In this document: one piece after another, positions 23,158 through 31,787 of the stretch
Layout of the letters: each line of letters starts with the position of its first letter
Numbering within the stretch: the first letter of the stretch is position 1
Origin: Gemmataceae bacterium
Lineage (GTDB): Bacteria > Planctomycetota > Planctomycetia > Gemmatales > Gemmataceae
DNA: 64,000 nucleotides
Assembly: GCA_009692065.1 (NCBI GenBank)
Contig: SHZY01000005.1
Span: forward strand, 1-64,000
Direction: 5' to 3'
Translations under genes and position numbers: made by a program
Notes under the pieces: model-generated
What the model saw: the letters and a program-made list of their open reading frames with translations, nothing else
What the model was told of the DNA's origin: nothing
The model's database searches: none

Positions 23158-24225
23158 ATGGCGGATAACCCTGCCCTCCCCATCGGTGAGATTCTCCTCT
23201 ATCAAACGGAGGATGGCCAAACCCGCGTGGAATGCCGTTTCGCGGTGGAAACGCTGTGGCTGAGCCAGGCGCTTATCGCTGAGTTGTTCCAAATCACCGT
23301 GCCAACCGTAAATGAACACCTGAAAGGTATTTATGACGACGGCGAGTTATCAGCGACGGCAACTATTCGGAGTTTCCGAATAGTTCGACGCGAAGGGACC
23401 CGAGAAGTTTCGCGCGAAATCGAGCACTATAGCCTCGATGCAATTCTCGCTGTCGGCTATCGCGTGCGCTCCGAACGCGGCACACTGTTCCGCCGCTGGG
23501 CGACGGAGCGGCTTCAGGAGTATCTGCTCAAGGGCTTTACCATGGACGACCAGCGGCTGAAGAATCCGCCGGTCGAAGGGTCGGGCATTCCGGATTACTT
23601 CGATGAGTTGCTGGAGCGCATCCGGGACATCCGCGCCAGCGAAAAGAGAATGTACTTGCGGGTGCGTGAAATATTTGCCCTCGCCGCGGACTATGACCCA
23701 AGCCGCGCGCAAACGACGGCGTTCTTCCAGACCATCCAGAACAAGTTGCACTATGCCGCTACCGGCAAAACCGCACCGGAATTGATCGCCAGCCGGGCCG
23801 ATCATGCGAAGCCGAACATGGGCCTGACGGTATGGAAGGGTGAGGTCGTACGGAAGGCCGACGTGACGGTGGCAAAGAACTATCTGAACCAGGACGAAAT
23901 CAGCGAGCTGAACCGCATCGTGACCATGTGGCTGGACTTCGCCGAAGATCAGGCCCGGCGTCGCAAGCAAGTGTTCCTGAAGGATTGGGAAACGAAGCTG
24001 AACGACTTTCTGCGGTTCAATGAGCGCGCCATACTCCCGGACAAAGGCAAAGTGAGCAAGTCCAAGGCTGACGAACAGGCCGAGGGCGAGTACGAGCAAT
24101 TTGCCGCCCGCCGCCGCGCGATGTTGGAGGCCGAGGCTGAACGATCCCAGCACAAGGCCCTGGAAGACGCGGCCAAGCAGCTTCCTGAACCGCCGCAACC
24201 CCAACGTAAGAGACGCAAGAAATGA
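23158..24225 (+). CDS. RhuM-family virulence-type protein
   Basis: The product is 355 residues. It matches the RhuM pattern: GEILLYQTEDGQTRVECRFA, ETLWLSQALIAELFQITVPT, VNEHLKGIYDDGEL, IEHYSLDAILAVGYRVRSER and FRRWATERLQEYLLKGFTMD. The second half (FFQTIQNKLHYAATGKTAPE, RVTVAKNYLNQDEI-like) is also typical, and the Lys/Glu-rich tail ends KRRKK. The N-terminal part resembles a winged-helix DNA-binding segment. RhuM genes are patchily distributed and often sit in genomic islands or restriction-modification loci; their molecular activity is not settled. The stop overlaps the ATG of the duplicated fhcC end (24222-24225), so the gene and that stub probably arrived together. Confidence 0.75.
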   Translation: MADNPALPIGEILLYQTEDGQTRVECRFAVETLWLSQALIAELFQITVPTVNEHLKGIYDDGELSATATIRSFRIVRREGTREVSREIEHYSLDAILAVGYRVRSERGTLFRRWATERLQEYLLKGFTMDDQRLKNPPVEGSGIPDYFDELLERIRDIRASEKRMYLRVREIFALAADYDPSRAQTTAFFQTIQNKLHYAATGKTAPELIASRADHAKPNMGLTVWKGEVVRKADVTVAKNYLNQDEISELNRIVTMWLDFAEDQARRRKQVFLKDWETKLNDFLRFNERAILPDKGKVSKSKADEQAEGEYEQFAARRRAMLEAEAERSQHKALEDAAKQLPEPPQPQRKRRKK

Positions 24226-24371
24226 GCCTGAGCATTTATTCCAAGCACCTGCAAACCCTCGGCATCTCCATCCCGCACGAAGCCAAGGACGTCGCCTACG
24301 AACGCTACTGCGGCGACTCGTCGGTGCCGGGGCATGGGGAGATCTTGATTTGGAAGGGGCGGGCAAGCTGA
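24222..24371 (+). pseudogene. Duplicate of the 3' end of fhcC
   Basis: The 49 codons begin MSLSIYSKHLQTLGISIPHE and continue AKDVAYERYCGDSSVPGHGE-ILIWKGRAS. They align with the last ~45 residues of FhcC (22959-23098) with several substitutions. The upstream copy ends in a different, longer tail. The fragment cannot form a beta-helix alone. It is either the original fhcC end displaced by the RhuM cassette or cargo from a related operon. Confidence 0.8.
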
Positions 24372-24431
24372 CGAAGGCGTCATGCATTTTTCTTGCATGC
24401 GGTTCTTTACACCGGTAGTATTCACATCTGA

Positions 24432-24824
24432 TTGACCGTATCAGCGTTTCGAGCACTTTCGAGGAAGCCCGCCGTAATCGACTTCAAATGCCCAGGATGC
24501 GAGAAGAGCTTCAGCGTAAAGGACGACGTTGCGGGCAGGAAAACAAAGTGTCCGAAGTGCGGAACACCACTGGTCGTACCCGAAGCCACGAATGGGACAG
24601 CGCCAGCCAAATCGACCGATTCCCTATCGAATGGTGGCAGCAACATCGCCTCAGAAGCCAAAGCCACGTCGCGAAGCGGTAGTTCATCGACCAAGATTCT
24701 CGTGATTGCTGGTGGCGCCCTGCTCGGCATTTTTCTGCTTGGTGCCTGCTTAATAGCCGGGATCGTGGTCGCTTGGAAGAACCTTGGCCGTATGGTCAAA
24801 CAACTCAGCCGCGCTCGAAACTAA
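24432..24824 (+). CDS. Zinc-ribbon single-pass membrane protein
   Basis: The product is 130 residues with a TTG start at 24432; the exact start is uncertain because no ribosome site is evident. It carries an MJ0042-type ribbon (FKCPGCEKSFSVKDD...KTKCPKCGTPL, roughly residues 18-48). A Ser/Ala-rich linker follows, then one transmembrane helix (ILVIAGGALLGIFLLGACLI, ~88-110) and a short basic tail. It is similar in plan to the N-terminal part of the 3963-4901 protein. Proteins of this type are abundant in planctomycetes and their role is unknown. Confidence 0.6.
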   Translation: MTVSAFRALSRKPAVIDFKCPGCEKSFSVKDDVAGRKTKCPKCGTPLVVPEATNGTAPAKSTDSLSNGGSNIASEAKATSRSGSSSTKILVIAGGALLGIFLLGACLIAGIVVAWKNLGRMVKQLSRARN

Positions 24825-25229
24825 GCGGCGAACAGGCTTTTTGATTGCTTGGCGCTGGGAATCTCGGACGAAGGTCGGCCGTTCGGCCATAGACTCTGGC
24901 TGTCGAAAATCCGGCGCTCCGTCGATGGCCATTTCTGATGTGCTATCTTTATGTGGACCCTGGCAGGCCACAACCCTAACTCCCGCCCGAGTAGTCCTTT
25001 TCGGCTCGGCTGAGTAATTTGACCATACGGCCGAGTGTGTGTGTCAGCGTCTCACGCAAAGAATCCACGGATCTCCTTGATCTGCTTCACGTTGCGGAGA
25101 GAAAATTCGTTGCGGGGTGGCCTGGTTCAAATAGGCCGTTAGCGAGGTAGCAGGGTCGCCGTAAAAGCATTTGTCCGCGCTACCCCCAAAAAGACAGGGA
25201 TTTGCGTGTGTCGGTTGCTGCAAAGGGTG
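24825..25229. other. Intergenic stretch without recognisable gene
   Basis: Short open frames are present (for example 24784-25017) but none has a ribosome site, a recognisable motif or neighbour-like codon use. A single GCCGTAAAAGCATTTG unit at ~25158-25173 matches the inverted repeat that follows. Confidence 0.4.
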
Positions 25230-25277
25230 AAATGCTTTTACGGAAGTGGGTGTCCCAACGCCTCCGTAAAAGCATTT
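25230..25277. repeat. AAATGCTTTTACGGA inverted repeat
   Basis: AAATGCTTTTACGGA and TCCGTAAAAGCATTT are perfect 15-base inverses around an 18-base loop, and a third direct unit lies ~60 bases upstream. The AT-rich character differs from the surrounding sequence and suggests the edge of a decayed mobile element. Confidence 0.6.
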
Positions 25278-25440
25278 TGCTTAACGCTTGTATGCCAAGG
25301 ACTTGGAGTGAAAAAAATCGTTTACGCGACAATCACCACAGCCGAGCCGACTCGTGGCCTGGTTTTGAACCACGCCTGCGCGGTAACGAAACGAATTTTG
25401 GCGTGAGACAAGACCCCCCATCAGCTATTGGGCGCGTGGG

Positions 25441-25570
25441 TCACAGGGGCAGTTCCACGACTTCGCCGGCGGCGGTCGGCTTGGGGATGGGATCGCCGCG
25501 CGAATCGGCAGGTTCGCCTTGCGGCGAGTCGTAATCAATTTTCAGGCGCTTGCCAAAATCCGGAGCCAGG
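25441..25570 (-). pseudogene. Coding-like fragment directly after an amber stop
   Basis: In the same minus-strand frame as the preceding gene, immediately after its TAG (25574-25576), the sequence reads RLAPDFGKRLKIDYDSPQGE followed by PADSRGDPIPKPTAAGEVVE-LPL and TGA. Third positions are GC-rich like real coding DNA. It is probably the C-terminal scrap of another protein; I do not recognise the family. Readthrough of the TAG is the less likely alternative. Confidence 0.3.
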
Positions 25571-25573
25571 TCT

Positions 25574-26710
25574 CTAACGCGAGCCCGGCATCCTGGCCTG
25601 CACGCTCTGCACCGACTTCTGGTCGAGCGTTAGCCGCAGTTGCAGGAACGGGCCATCGTCGGCCACCTTGAGATCGGCGAGCTTGGACTCCTTGCCGTCG
25701 GACGTTACCAGGCCGCCCTTGATCAACGTGAACGTCTTCTCGTCGAACTCGGTGCGGCTCTTGGGGATGCCAATGGTGATTGTGCCCTTGTCGGCGTCTA
25801 CTCCCTTGAGCATGCCGGAGAGCGTCGGGCCTTCCGCCTTCAGCATCATCACGAAGTTCTGGTCCACCGATAGGCGCAGCATGACCGTGGAGCCGGCCGG
25901 CAAATCGGCGAGCTTGGCGTCCTTTACCGAGAGCCGGCGTCCCTTGCCGTCGTCGATCACGACCACGGCTTCCTTGGCGACGGTGAGCGTGCGTTCCTCG
26001 GGGGCGTCATCGCTGCGGGCGGGGCGGGTCACAAGCGTCACCGAGCGTTTCTCAGCATCCACCGACTTGAGCGTGCCGCCGATCAACGCGCCCTCGGCAA
26101 AGGCGCTCGTCACCTTGGCCTTGTCGAGCGAGAGCCGCAACGTAACGATGGCGCCCTCGGCCAGGTCTTCGAGCTTGCCTTCGCGGATAGAGAAGCGGCG
26201 GCCGCGGCCATCGTCGATGCCGATCTCGGCGTCGACGGCAACGCTGTAGATCTTTTCGGCAGCCGCTTCCTCGCGCCCGGCTGGCATGGCGATGGTGAGC
26301 GTGAGCTTCTTGGCATCGACTGACTTGAGCTGGCCGCGCACGGTCGGCTCCTCGGCGACGATGCTCTCGACGGTCTTCTGATCGGCGCTGAGGCTGGCGA
26401 GGACGCTGGTGCCTGCGCTAAGGTCCGCGAGCTTGGCTTCCTTGAAGGCCCCGCCGAAGCGGAACCCGCCGGCGCCTGTGCAGACCTCGACATTCTTGGC
26501 GATAGCATAAGTCTTCTCGGCAGCGGGGGCATCGCGTCCGCCGCCAAAGGCCAGCGTGATGCTTCCGGCATCGATCGACTTGACAACGCCACGCACGTCC
26601 TGGCCGCCGGGCCGCCCGCCTGGATCGCGCTGGGCGTATGCCAGGTGGGCCGATGCCAGGAGAGCCGCCACGAAAAGGCAGCTCGTCATTGCACGCTTGA
26701 TTGTGGACAT
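25574..26710 (-). CDS. Secreted four-repeat beta-domain protein
   Basis: The product is 378 residues with a signal peptide (MSTIKRAMTSCLFVAALLAS). ATG 26710 is preceded by GGAGG and was preferred over an upstream Met. The mature protein is made of four ~80-residue repeats, each beginning V/L-K-S/G-V/I-D-A (GVVKSIDAGSITLAF; GQLKSVDAKKLTLTI; GTLKSVDAEKRSVTL; GMLKGVDADKGTITI). Each continues with a 'V....V.IDDGRGRR.S..E.KL.DL..G..V.LRLS.D' block. These are OB- or KOW-like small beta domains of a kind frequent in planctomycete periplasmic proteins. The ligand is unknown. A coding-like fragment continues in frame after the TAG stop. Confidence 0.65.
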   Translation of the reverse strand: MSTIKRAMTSCLFVAALLASAHLAYAQRDPGGRPGGQDVRGVVKSIDAGSITLAFGGGRDAPAAEKTYAIAKNVEVCTGAGGFRFGGAFKEAKLADLSAGTSVLASLSADQKTVESIVAEEPTVRGQLKSVDAKKLTLTIAMPAGREEAAAEKIYSVAVDAEIGIDDGRGRRFSIREGKLEDLAEGAIVTLRLSLDKAKVTSAFAEGALIGGTLKSVDAEKRSVTLVTRPARSDDAPEERTLTVAKEAVVVIDDGKGRRLSVKDAKLADLPAGSTVMLRLSVDQNFVMMLKAEGPTLSGMLKGVDADKGTITIGIPKSRTEFDEKTFTLIKGGLVTSDGKESKLADLKVADDGPFLQLRLTLDQKSVQSVQARMPGSR

Positions 26711-26808
26711 GGTTTTCCTCCTGGGGTTGAGTAGCTCGTGGTTCAAGGGCGCTATAGACTATTGCCCGACAATGGCCAGATGGACTGCGCGATTACCGAA
26801 AAGTGAAG

Positions 26809-27819
26809 CTACGGCGCGAATACGCGCACGACCTTGCTGCCGGTCCATTGCCGCATTTGATCGGCCTGTCTATCATTCAATCCTTCCAGGATCAGTTCAC
26901 TGCATCCGGAGCCATAGGTACCGAGGTTCTTGCGCGACGCTAGCTTGACGTTAAGGGCCTGCCCGATCGGGTGGAAACCGTCACTCGTGGCCTGGACGCG
27001 CAGGGATTGGCCTGGCTTCAAGTCGCCGGCCTGCATCCACCAGGTCGCGAACAGCAGGAGCCTCGTTTTGTCCTTTGTGATCTCTTCGACAAATCCGGTC
27101 ATGCCTTCCTTTTTGACGCGCTCGCTGATGCGCTGCCGGGTTCCTTTTTGCATTGTGTCCAGGCTGGCGGCATCGGTAAAGAGCTTCACGACTCGCTTCG
27201 TGTCGTCGTAGACCCAGGTCAGCAGGACGCGCTCGCCGCGCATCGGTTTCGCAGCGTCGATCCGCTTGCCGCCGCGCCACACTTTGCACTCGGGATCGAA
27301 CGTGAACGTAGCGACCTTGTCTTCGAGCGGCTTATCGCCGGCCATCACGCGGGCGGTGATGCCGTTTTTCTGAACGGTCTCGATCTGCCAGGCGTGATCG
27401 TGGCCTTTCATCTGGCAAAGTTCATCCTGAAAATGTACCAAATAGGCGTGCTGTTGTTTGTCGTCCGGATTGAAGAAAAGATTGACACGCTCGCCCGCCA
27501 ACAGCTCGTCAGGATGAGCACCGTAAGCCAAGTGACGATACGTCGTCAACCAGGGGAGCACGCGCACGGTGTACTTTGCCCCAGTCCCCTCGTGGCTCAC
27601 CTCGGCCTGCCAGGTTTTTGGATCGAACTTTCGCCAGACGTACCAGCCTCGCGTCTGCCCGATCCCGCCCGGCAAACCGAAGCGGCGAGCGTGGAGTGGC
27701 GACGCGGGATCTTCGGGCTTGATCGAAAGGTCCTTGGAGGGGGCCTGCGCCGTGGTGCGCCCTGGAATGGCGGCGCCGAGCAATGCGATTGCTACGAGCC
27801 AGATGAAAAATCTCGACAT
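26809..27819 (-). CDS. Secreted protein of unknown function
   Basis: The product is 336 residues with a signal peptide (MSRFFIWLVAIALLGAAIPG). The mature part looks like a string of small beta domains: YTVRVLPWLTTYRHLAYGAH, DELLAGERVNLFFNPDDKQQ, ERVLLTWVYDDTKRVVKLFT, LKPGQSLRVQATSDGFHPIG. The region around residue 120 (YLVHFQDELCQMKGHDHAW) is notable for His/Asp/Cys content that might bind a metal. The pattern of alternating 'G.RV.L.F' strands resembles the adjacent four-repeat protein, and both are transcribed in the same direction with a 98-base gap. They may be functionally linked. No enzyme motif was found. Confidence 0.55.
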   Translation of the reverse strand: MSRFFIWLVAIALLGAAIPGRTTAQAPSKDLSIKPEDPASPLHARRFGLPGGIGQTRGWYVWRKFDPKTWQAEVSHEGTGAKYTVRVLPWLTTYRHLAYGAHPDELLAGERVNLFFNPDDKQQHAYLVHFQDELCQMKGHDHAWQIETVQKNGITARVMAGDKPLEDKVATFTFDPECKVWRGGKRIDAAKPMRGERVLLTWVYDDTKRVVKLFTDAASLDTMQKGTRQRISERVKKEGMTGFVEEITKDKTRLLLFATWWMQAGDLKPGQSLRVQATSDGFHPIGQALNVKLASRKNLGTYGSGCSELILEGLNDRQADQMRQWTGSKVVRVFAP

Positions 27820-27984
27820 CGCGGTGCTCCATTCAATTCGGCAACCCCATCGGCGAACCTTTGGAAAAGGTTCTAACAGGCATCAATTCCATGTCGAACG
27901 AAAAAGCCAATTTCGTAGGATGCCAGTGCATCCTTGTGATACGATCTTTGGCCCACTCAGGATCGCCGCGCGGAGGTTTTTGTA

Positions 27985-29061
27985 ATGCGTTCAGCTCTGC
28001 CCCTCTTCCCGACCACCGTCGTCGGCTCCATGCCTCGGCCGCAGTACGTCAAGGATCTGCTCGCGGCCGGCTCGCGCACCGGAGCGCATGACGCCGGCTG
28101 GCAGAAACGTATGGACGACGCGGTCCGTTTCTCCATCGGCATGCAGGAACAGGCCGGCATCGACATCGTGTCGGACGGCGAGTGGCGCCGCGAAACCTAT
28201 GTCGATGTCGTCGGCGAGATCATGAACGGTTTCAAATGGATCAAGCGTGATGTCTTCGCCTATCACCAGGTCATCGCCGAGAAGATGACGCCGCGCAAGC
28301 CAGGCGTCGTCGCCGAGGAGGCGAGGTTCCTCAAGCAGAACACCGATCGCCACGTCAAGATTTGCCTACCGTCGCCGTACCTCCTTGGCCAGCGCATGTG
28401 GGTCCCGGAGCATTCGCAGGGCGCCTATCCGACGCGGGAGGCCTTTTGCGAGGCGCTCATCCCGATGTTACGGCAAGAGTTGCTGGCGATCCGCCAAGTC
28501 GGCGTGGATGTGATTCAGCTTGATGAGCCGCACCTTTGCGTGCTGGTCGATCCGGCGATCCGCGCCCAGTTCGCCGACCCCGAAGCGGAAATGCGCAACG
28601 CGGTGGACTGGATCAACGAAATCGTGGCTGACGTAGAGGGGGTGACGTTGGCGGTCCACCTGTGCCGGCGGAACTGGGGCCGCCGCGGCTGGGGCGCGGC
28701 CGGCGGTTACGAGGCGATCTTGCCGCACATCCAACGGCTCAAGGTCAATCAGCTCCTCATGGAGTTCAGCATCCCGGTCGCCGGCGATGTGGCGATATTG
28801 CGTGAGTTGCCGCCGAACGTCCGCATCGGCCTGGGCTGCGTGGATGTGCGCTTTCCGGAAATCGACACCGCGGAGCAAATCGTCGAGCGCGTCGAGAAGG
28901 CGCTACCGCACGTCGCCAAGGAACGCATCGGCTTGAATCCCGATTGCGGCTTCGCGCCGGGCAAGGATCACGAGATCCCGATGGAAGAAGCGTACGCCAA
29001 GCTGAAGAACCTGGGCTTGGCCGGGCGCTTGCTACGGGAACGGCATTCGGCAAAGATTTGA
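27985..29061 (+). CDS. Cobalamin-independent methionine synthase core (MetE C-terminal-like)
   Basis: The product is 358 residues, corresponding to the catalytic half of MetE without the N-terminal folate-binding duplicate. All four zinc ligands can be placed: H225 and C227 (TLAVHLCRRN), E260 (LMEFSIPVAG) and C321 (LNPDCGFAPG). The N-terminus TTVVGSMPRP and the IVSDGEWRRETY motif fit the family. Short MetE-like proteins of this type transfer methyl groups from donors other than methyl-tetrahydrofolate, or act on unusual thiols. Given the methanopterin C1 genes nearby, a corrinoid or methanopterin-linked donor is possible but not shown. A repetitive element begins at its stop codon. Confidence 0.75.
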   Translation: MRSALPLFPTTVVGSMPRPQYVKDLLAAGSRTGAHDAGWQKRMDDAVRFSIGMQEQAGIDIVSDGEWRRETYVDVVGEIMNGFKWIKRDVFAYHQVIAEKMTPRKPGVVAEEARFLKQNTDRHVKICLPSPYLLGQRMWVPEHSQGAYPTREAFCEALIPMLRQELLAIRQVGVDVIQLDEPHLCVLVDPAIRAQFADPEAEMRNAVDWINEIVADVEGVTLAVHLCRRNWGRRGWGAAGGYEAILPHIQRLKVNQLLMEFSIPVAGDVAILRELPPNVRIGLGCVDVRFPEIDTAEQIVERVEKALPHVAKERIGLNPDCGFAPGKDHEIPMEEAYAKLKNLGLAGRLLRERHSAKI

Positions 29062-29208
29062 ACCACAGAGGCACAGAGGCACAGAGGCACAGTGACACAG
29101 AGAAGAGAAGAACAAACAGAATGCACAATGTTGTTTTTGATCGATCGAGAGTTGAACGTGACTCAGTGCGCCTACTGATTTTCTCTGTGTCTCTGTGTCT
29201 CTGTGGTT
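29061..29208. repeat. ACAGAGGC tandem/inverted repeat region
   Basis: AACCACAGAGGCACAGAGGC... at the left and ...TCTCTGTGTCTCTGTGGTT at the right are near-perfect inverses about 40 bases long, separated by ~70 bases. The left arm overlaps the stop of the MetE-like gene. It resembles a family of intergenic repeats and may form a very long hairpin. Confidence 0.65.
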
Positions 29209-29235
29209 AGCAATTCGGATTGAGAGATTGCGAAG

Positions 29236-30261
29236 ATGCATCTTTTCGTCACCGGCGGCGCTGGTTTCATCGGCTCGGCATTCATTCGCCTAGCCTTGGC
29301 GGAGGATCCGACCTGCCGCATCACCAACTTCGACGCGCTGACCTATGCCGGCAACCTCGACAACCTGAAGGGCGTTGATCCACAGCGGCATCGCTTCCTC
29401 CGCGGCGACATCACCGATCGGCATGCCGTGACCGCCGCGCTGGAGGTCCCGGCCGACGTCATCGTCAACTTCGCCGCCGAATCGCATGTCGATCGCAGCA
29501 TTCAATGCTCGGATACTTTCTTGCGCACAAACATTCTCGGCACCCAAGTCCTGCTCGATGCCGCGCGGCTCAAGGGCATCCAACGCTTCATACAGATCTC
29601 AACCGACGAGGTGCTAGGAAGCCTGCCGGAAGACGCCGACGTTCTCTCCACCGAGGACGCCGCCTACGCGCCGAACAATCCGTACGCCGCCTCGAAAGCT
29701 GCCGCGGAGCATCTGGTTCGCGCGGCCCAGCGAACCTTTGGGTTGGACGCCGTGATAACGCGCTGCGGCAATAACTTCGGACCATGCCAGTTTCCCGAGA
29801 AGCTGATTCCACTTATCCTGTCGAATGCGATCCTTGACCAACCGATCCCCGTCTACGGCGATGGCCGGCAGGTGCGCGACTGGATCTACGTGGACGATCA
29901 TTGCCGGGCGATTCTGCGTGCGCTCGCTGCCGGTACTGCTGGCGAAATCTACCACATCGGCGCCCGCAACGAACGGCAGAACCTGGACGTTGTCGCTGCG
30001 ATCCTGAAGGCGCTCGGCAAGCCCGAATCGCTGATACGCTTTGTCACGGATCGGCCTGGGCACGATCGGCGCTACGCACTCGATCCGACCAAGATCGAAC
30101 GCGACCTAGGCTGGCGGGCATGCGAGACATGGGAAAGCGGCTTGTTGAAAACGATCCGTTGGTACAATGACAACGGCAACTGGTTGGCAAGGGCACGCAG
30201 CGGAAGCTACCGCGAATATTATGACAGGCAATACGGTGGAACTACGGAGACTTCATCATGA
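29236..30261 (+). CDS. rmlB: dTDP-glucose 4,6-dehydratase
   Basis: The product is 341 residues, the normal RmlB length. The NAD-binding motif GGAGFIGS (residues 7-14), the STDE motif (T123-D124-E125) and Y150-xxx-K154 in NPYAASKAA give the extended SDR catalytic set. TRCGNNFGPCQFPEKLIPL and GDGRQVRDWIYVDDHC are RmlB-specific. It converts dTDP-glucose to the 4-keto-6-deoxy sugar, the precursor of rhamnose and other deoxysugars for surface glycans. No other rml gene is adjacent. The stop overlaps the ATG of the next gene (ATGA 30258-30261), an unusual partner for this pathway. Confidence 0.85.
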   Translation: MHLFVTGGAGFIGSAFIRLALAEDPTCRITNFDALTYAGNLDNLKGVDPQRHRFLRGDITDRHAVTAALEVPADVIVNFAAESHVDRSIQCSDTFLRTNILGTQVLLDAARLKGIQRFIQISTDEVLGSLPEDADVLSTEDAAYAPNNPYAASKAAAEHLVRAAQRTFGLDAVITRCGNNFGPCQFPEKLIPLILSNAILDQPIPVYGDGRQVRDWIYVDDHCRAILRALAAGTAGEIYHIGARNERQNLDVVAAILKALGKPESLIRFVTDRPGHDRRYALDPTKIERDLGWRACETWESGLLKTIRWYNDNGNWLARARSGSYREYYDRQYGGTTETSS

Positions 30262-31694
30262 CTCATCACGACCTGGTTAGCCGCGACGCGCAGCGGAGCG
30301 CGGGCAACCCGAATGCCATCGCGAGCCGTTCGGGCCGCGCTCCGCTCCGCGTCGCGGCTAACCTGATGGTCGTGGTTTTATTGCTAATGTTGGTGTGCGC
30401 AGACACAGCGCAGGCGCACTTCTTGTTCGTTCGGCTGCGCCCACCAGCCGAGGGGGGCCGATACGCCGAAGTCTACTTCAGTGATGTGGCCGACGCCGGC
30501 GATCCTCGCTTCATCGACAAGATCGCGCACACCACGCTCTGGCTGCAAACCAAGCCCGGCTCCTTCGAGCTGCTCACCGTACACAAGACTCCGGACCGCC
30601 TGCGGGCCTTGGTGCCGTCCACGGGCACGGCAGCGGTTATCGGCGAATGCACCTATGGCGTGCTGGGCGGACCGAAGCGAACGCCGTTCCTCTTGCGGCA
30701 TTATCCCAAGGCCGTTGCCGGCAAAGCGGACGAAATTGCCTTGCTGCAACGCAAGCCCGAGATCCCGTTCGAGATCCAAATTCGTGAAGGCGAAGGACAA
30801 TTGGAGTTCATCGCGCTACGCAACGGCAAGCCGATTCCGAACGCCCAGTTCATCTCGGTCGCCGCCGATTTGAAGAACGACAAGTTCGCCGCGAACGCCG
30901 ACGGCAAGGCAACCTGGAAACCCGCAACTCCAGGGTACTATGCGGTCTACACCAACCAGACGCTCAAGGAAGCCGGCGTCCATCAAGGCCAGAAATACGA
31001 GGAGATCCGCGAGTTCACGACCGTTGGCTTCGCCTGGCCGCTCGAATCCAAGGGTGCCGATTCCAAAGCAGTGAATCTGTTCCAAGAGGCGATTGCAACC
31101 CGCGCTGCCTGGGCCGACTTCCCCGGCTTCAGTGCCGACGTCAAGGCGAGTGTCGATGGCCGAGCGTGGAAAGGCTCCGTAACCATCTCGGCCAAGGGGG
31201 ACGTTGACCTAAGCGCGGACGACGAGGTGGCAACGCCGTGGGTCAAGGAGCAACTCGAATCGATGGTGATGCATCGCCTGGCTCGGCCGCAGGGGAAGCC
31301 GCCGATCGTACGCTTCGCGGACGACGATGTCGATCACCCGCTGGGCCGGCTGCTTATTTTCGAAGGCGGCTCATTCGCTTCCAGCTATCGCGTCAAGGAT
31401 CGGCAGATCATGGTCGTCAATCGGTCCATGGGCAAGCTCAATATGACCATCACGGTGATGGAGAATGATCGCAACGCCGACAAAAAGATTCTGCCGCGCT
31501 CGTACACGGTCCAGTACTGGAATTCGCTCAACGGGAACTTGCAGCGCACCGAAGCCATCCAGAACCGCTGGACGCGGCTCGGCTCCTGGGACCTGCCAAC
31601 CCAACTGACGGTCGTCACGTCGTCGACCGCCGGGCAAGGGGTGAAGACGATGACGCTGTCGCAGCATCGGTTGCTCAAGGGAGCCAGGGACTGA
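30258..31694 (+). CDS. Exported DUF4198-like / DUF3386-like protein
   Basis: The product is 478 residues if the ATG overlapping rmlB is used (ACGGAGA ribosome site). The signal peptide (MVVVLLLMLVCADTAQA) begins only at residue 37, and the first 36 residues are encoded by a long palindrome, so initiation at 30366 is the alternative. The mature N-terminal half starts HFLFVRLRPPAEGGRYAEVY, a DUF4198-like beta domain. The C-terminal half (AIATRAAWADFPGFSADVKA, VTISAKGDVDLSADDEVATP, ILPRSYTVQYWNS) matches the DUF3386 pattern. The His next to the predicted cleavage site could bind a metal, as in some copper- or nickel-related DUF4198 proteins; that is inference. Confidence 0.6.
   Translation: MTHHDLVSRDAQRSAGNPNAIASRSGRAPLRVAANLMVVVLLLMLVCADTAQAHFLFVRLRPPAEGGRYAEVYFSDVADAGDPRFIDKIAHTTLWLQTKPGSFELLTVHKTPDRLRALVPSTGTAAVIGECTYGVLGGPKRTPFLLRHYPKAVAGKADEIALLQRKPEIPFEIQIREGEGQLEFIALRNGKPIPNAQFISVAADLKNDKFAANADGKATWKPATPGYYAVYTNQTLKEAGVHQGQKYEEIREFTTVGFAWPLESKGADSKAVNLFQEAIATRAAWADFPGFSADVKASVDGRAWKGSVTISAKGDVDLSADDEVATPWVKEQLESMVMHRLARPQGKPPIVRFADDDVDHPLGRLLIFEGGSFASSYRVKDRQIMVVNRSMGKLNMTITVMENDRNADKKILPRSYTVQYWNSLNGNLQRTEAIQNRWTRLGSWDLPTQLTVVTSSTAGQGVKTMTLSQHRLLKGARD
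30275..30363. repeat. 89-bp palindrome inside the 5' coding end
   Basis: The arms GGTTAGCCGCGACGCGCAGC(GGAGCGCGG) and (CCGCGCTCC)GCTCCGCGTCGCGGCTAACC match as inverses with one mismatch around a ~31-base loop. The element occupies codons 6-36 of the 30258 gene, between the start codon and the signal peptide. Confidence 0.8.
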
Positions 31695-31704
31695 TCCACG
31701 TCGT

Positions 31705-31761
31705 CCGAGCCCGAGCGCCAGCGAGGGCAGCAATTGGCACTTCGCTTCCGCTCAGGCTCGG
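31705..31761. repeat. CCGAGCC-GAGCG hairpin upstream of the CRTAC1 lipoprotein gene
   Basis: CCGAGCCCGAGCGCCAGCGA and its imperfect inverse ending CCGCTCAGGCTCGG flank a short loop in the gap between two same-strand genes, 11 bases after the upstream stop. It is terminator-like but has no U-tract. Confidence 0.5.
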
Positions 31762-31787
31762 ATCCAGTCACCCAACAAGGCATCGCC

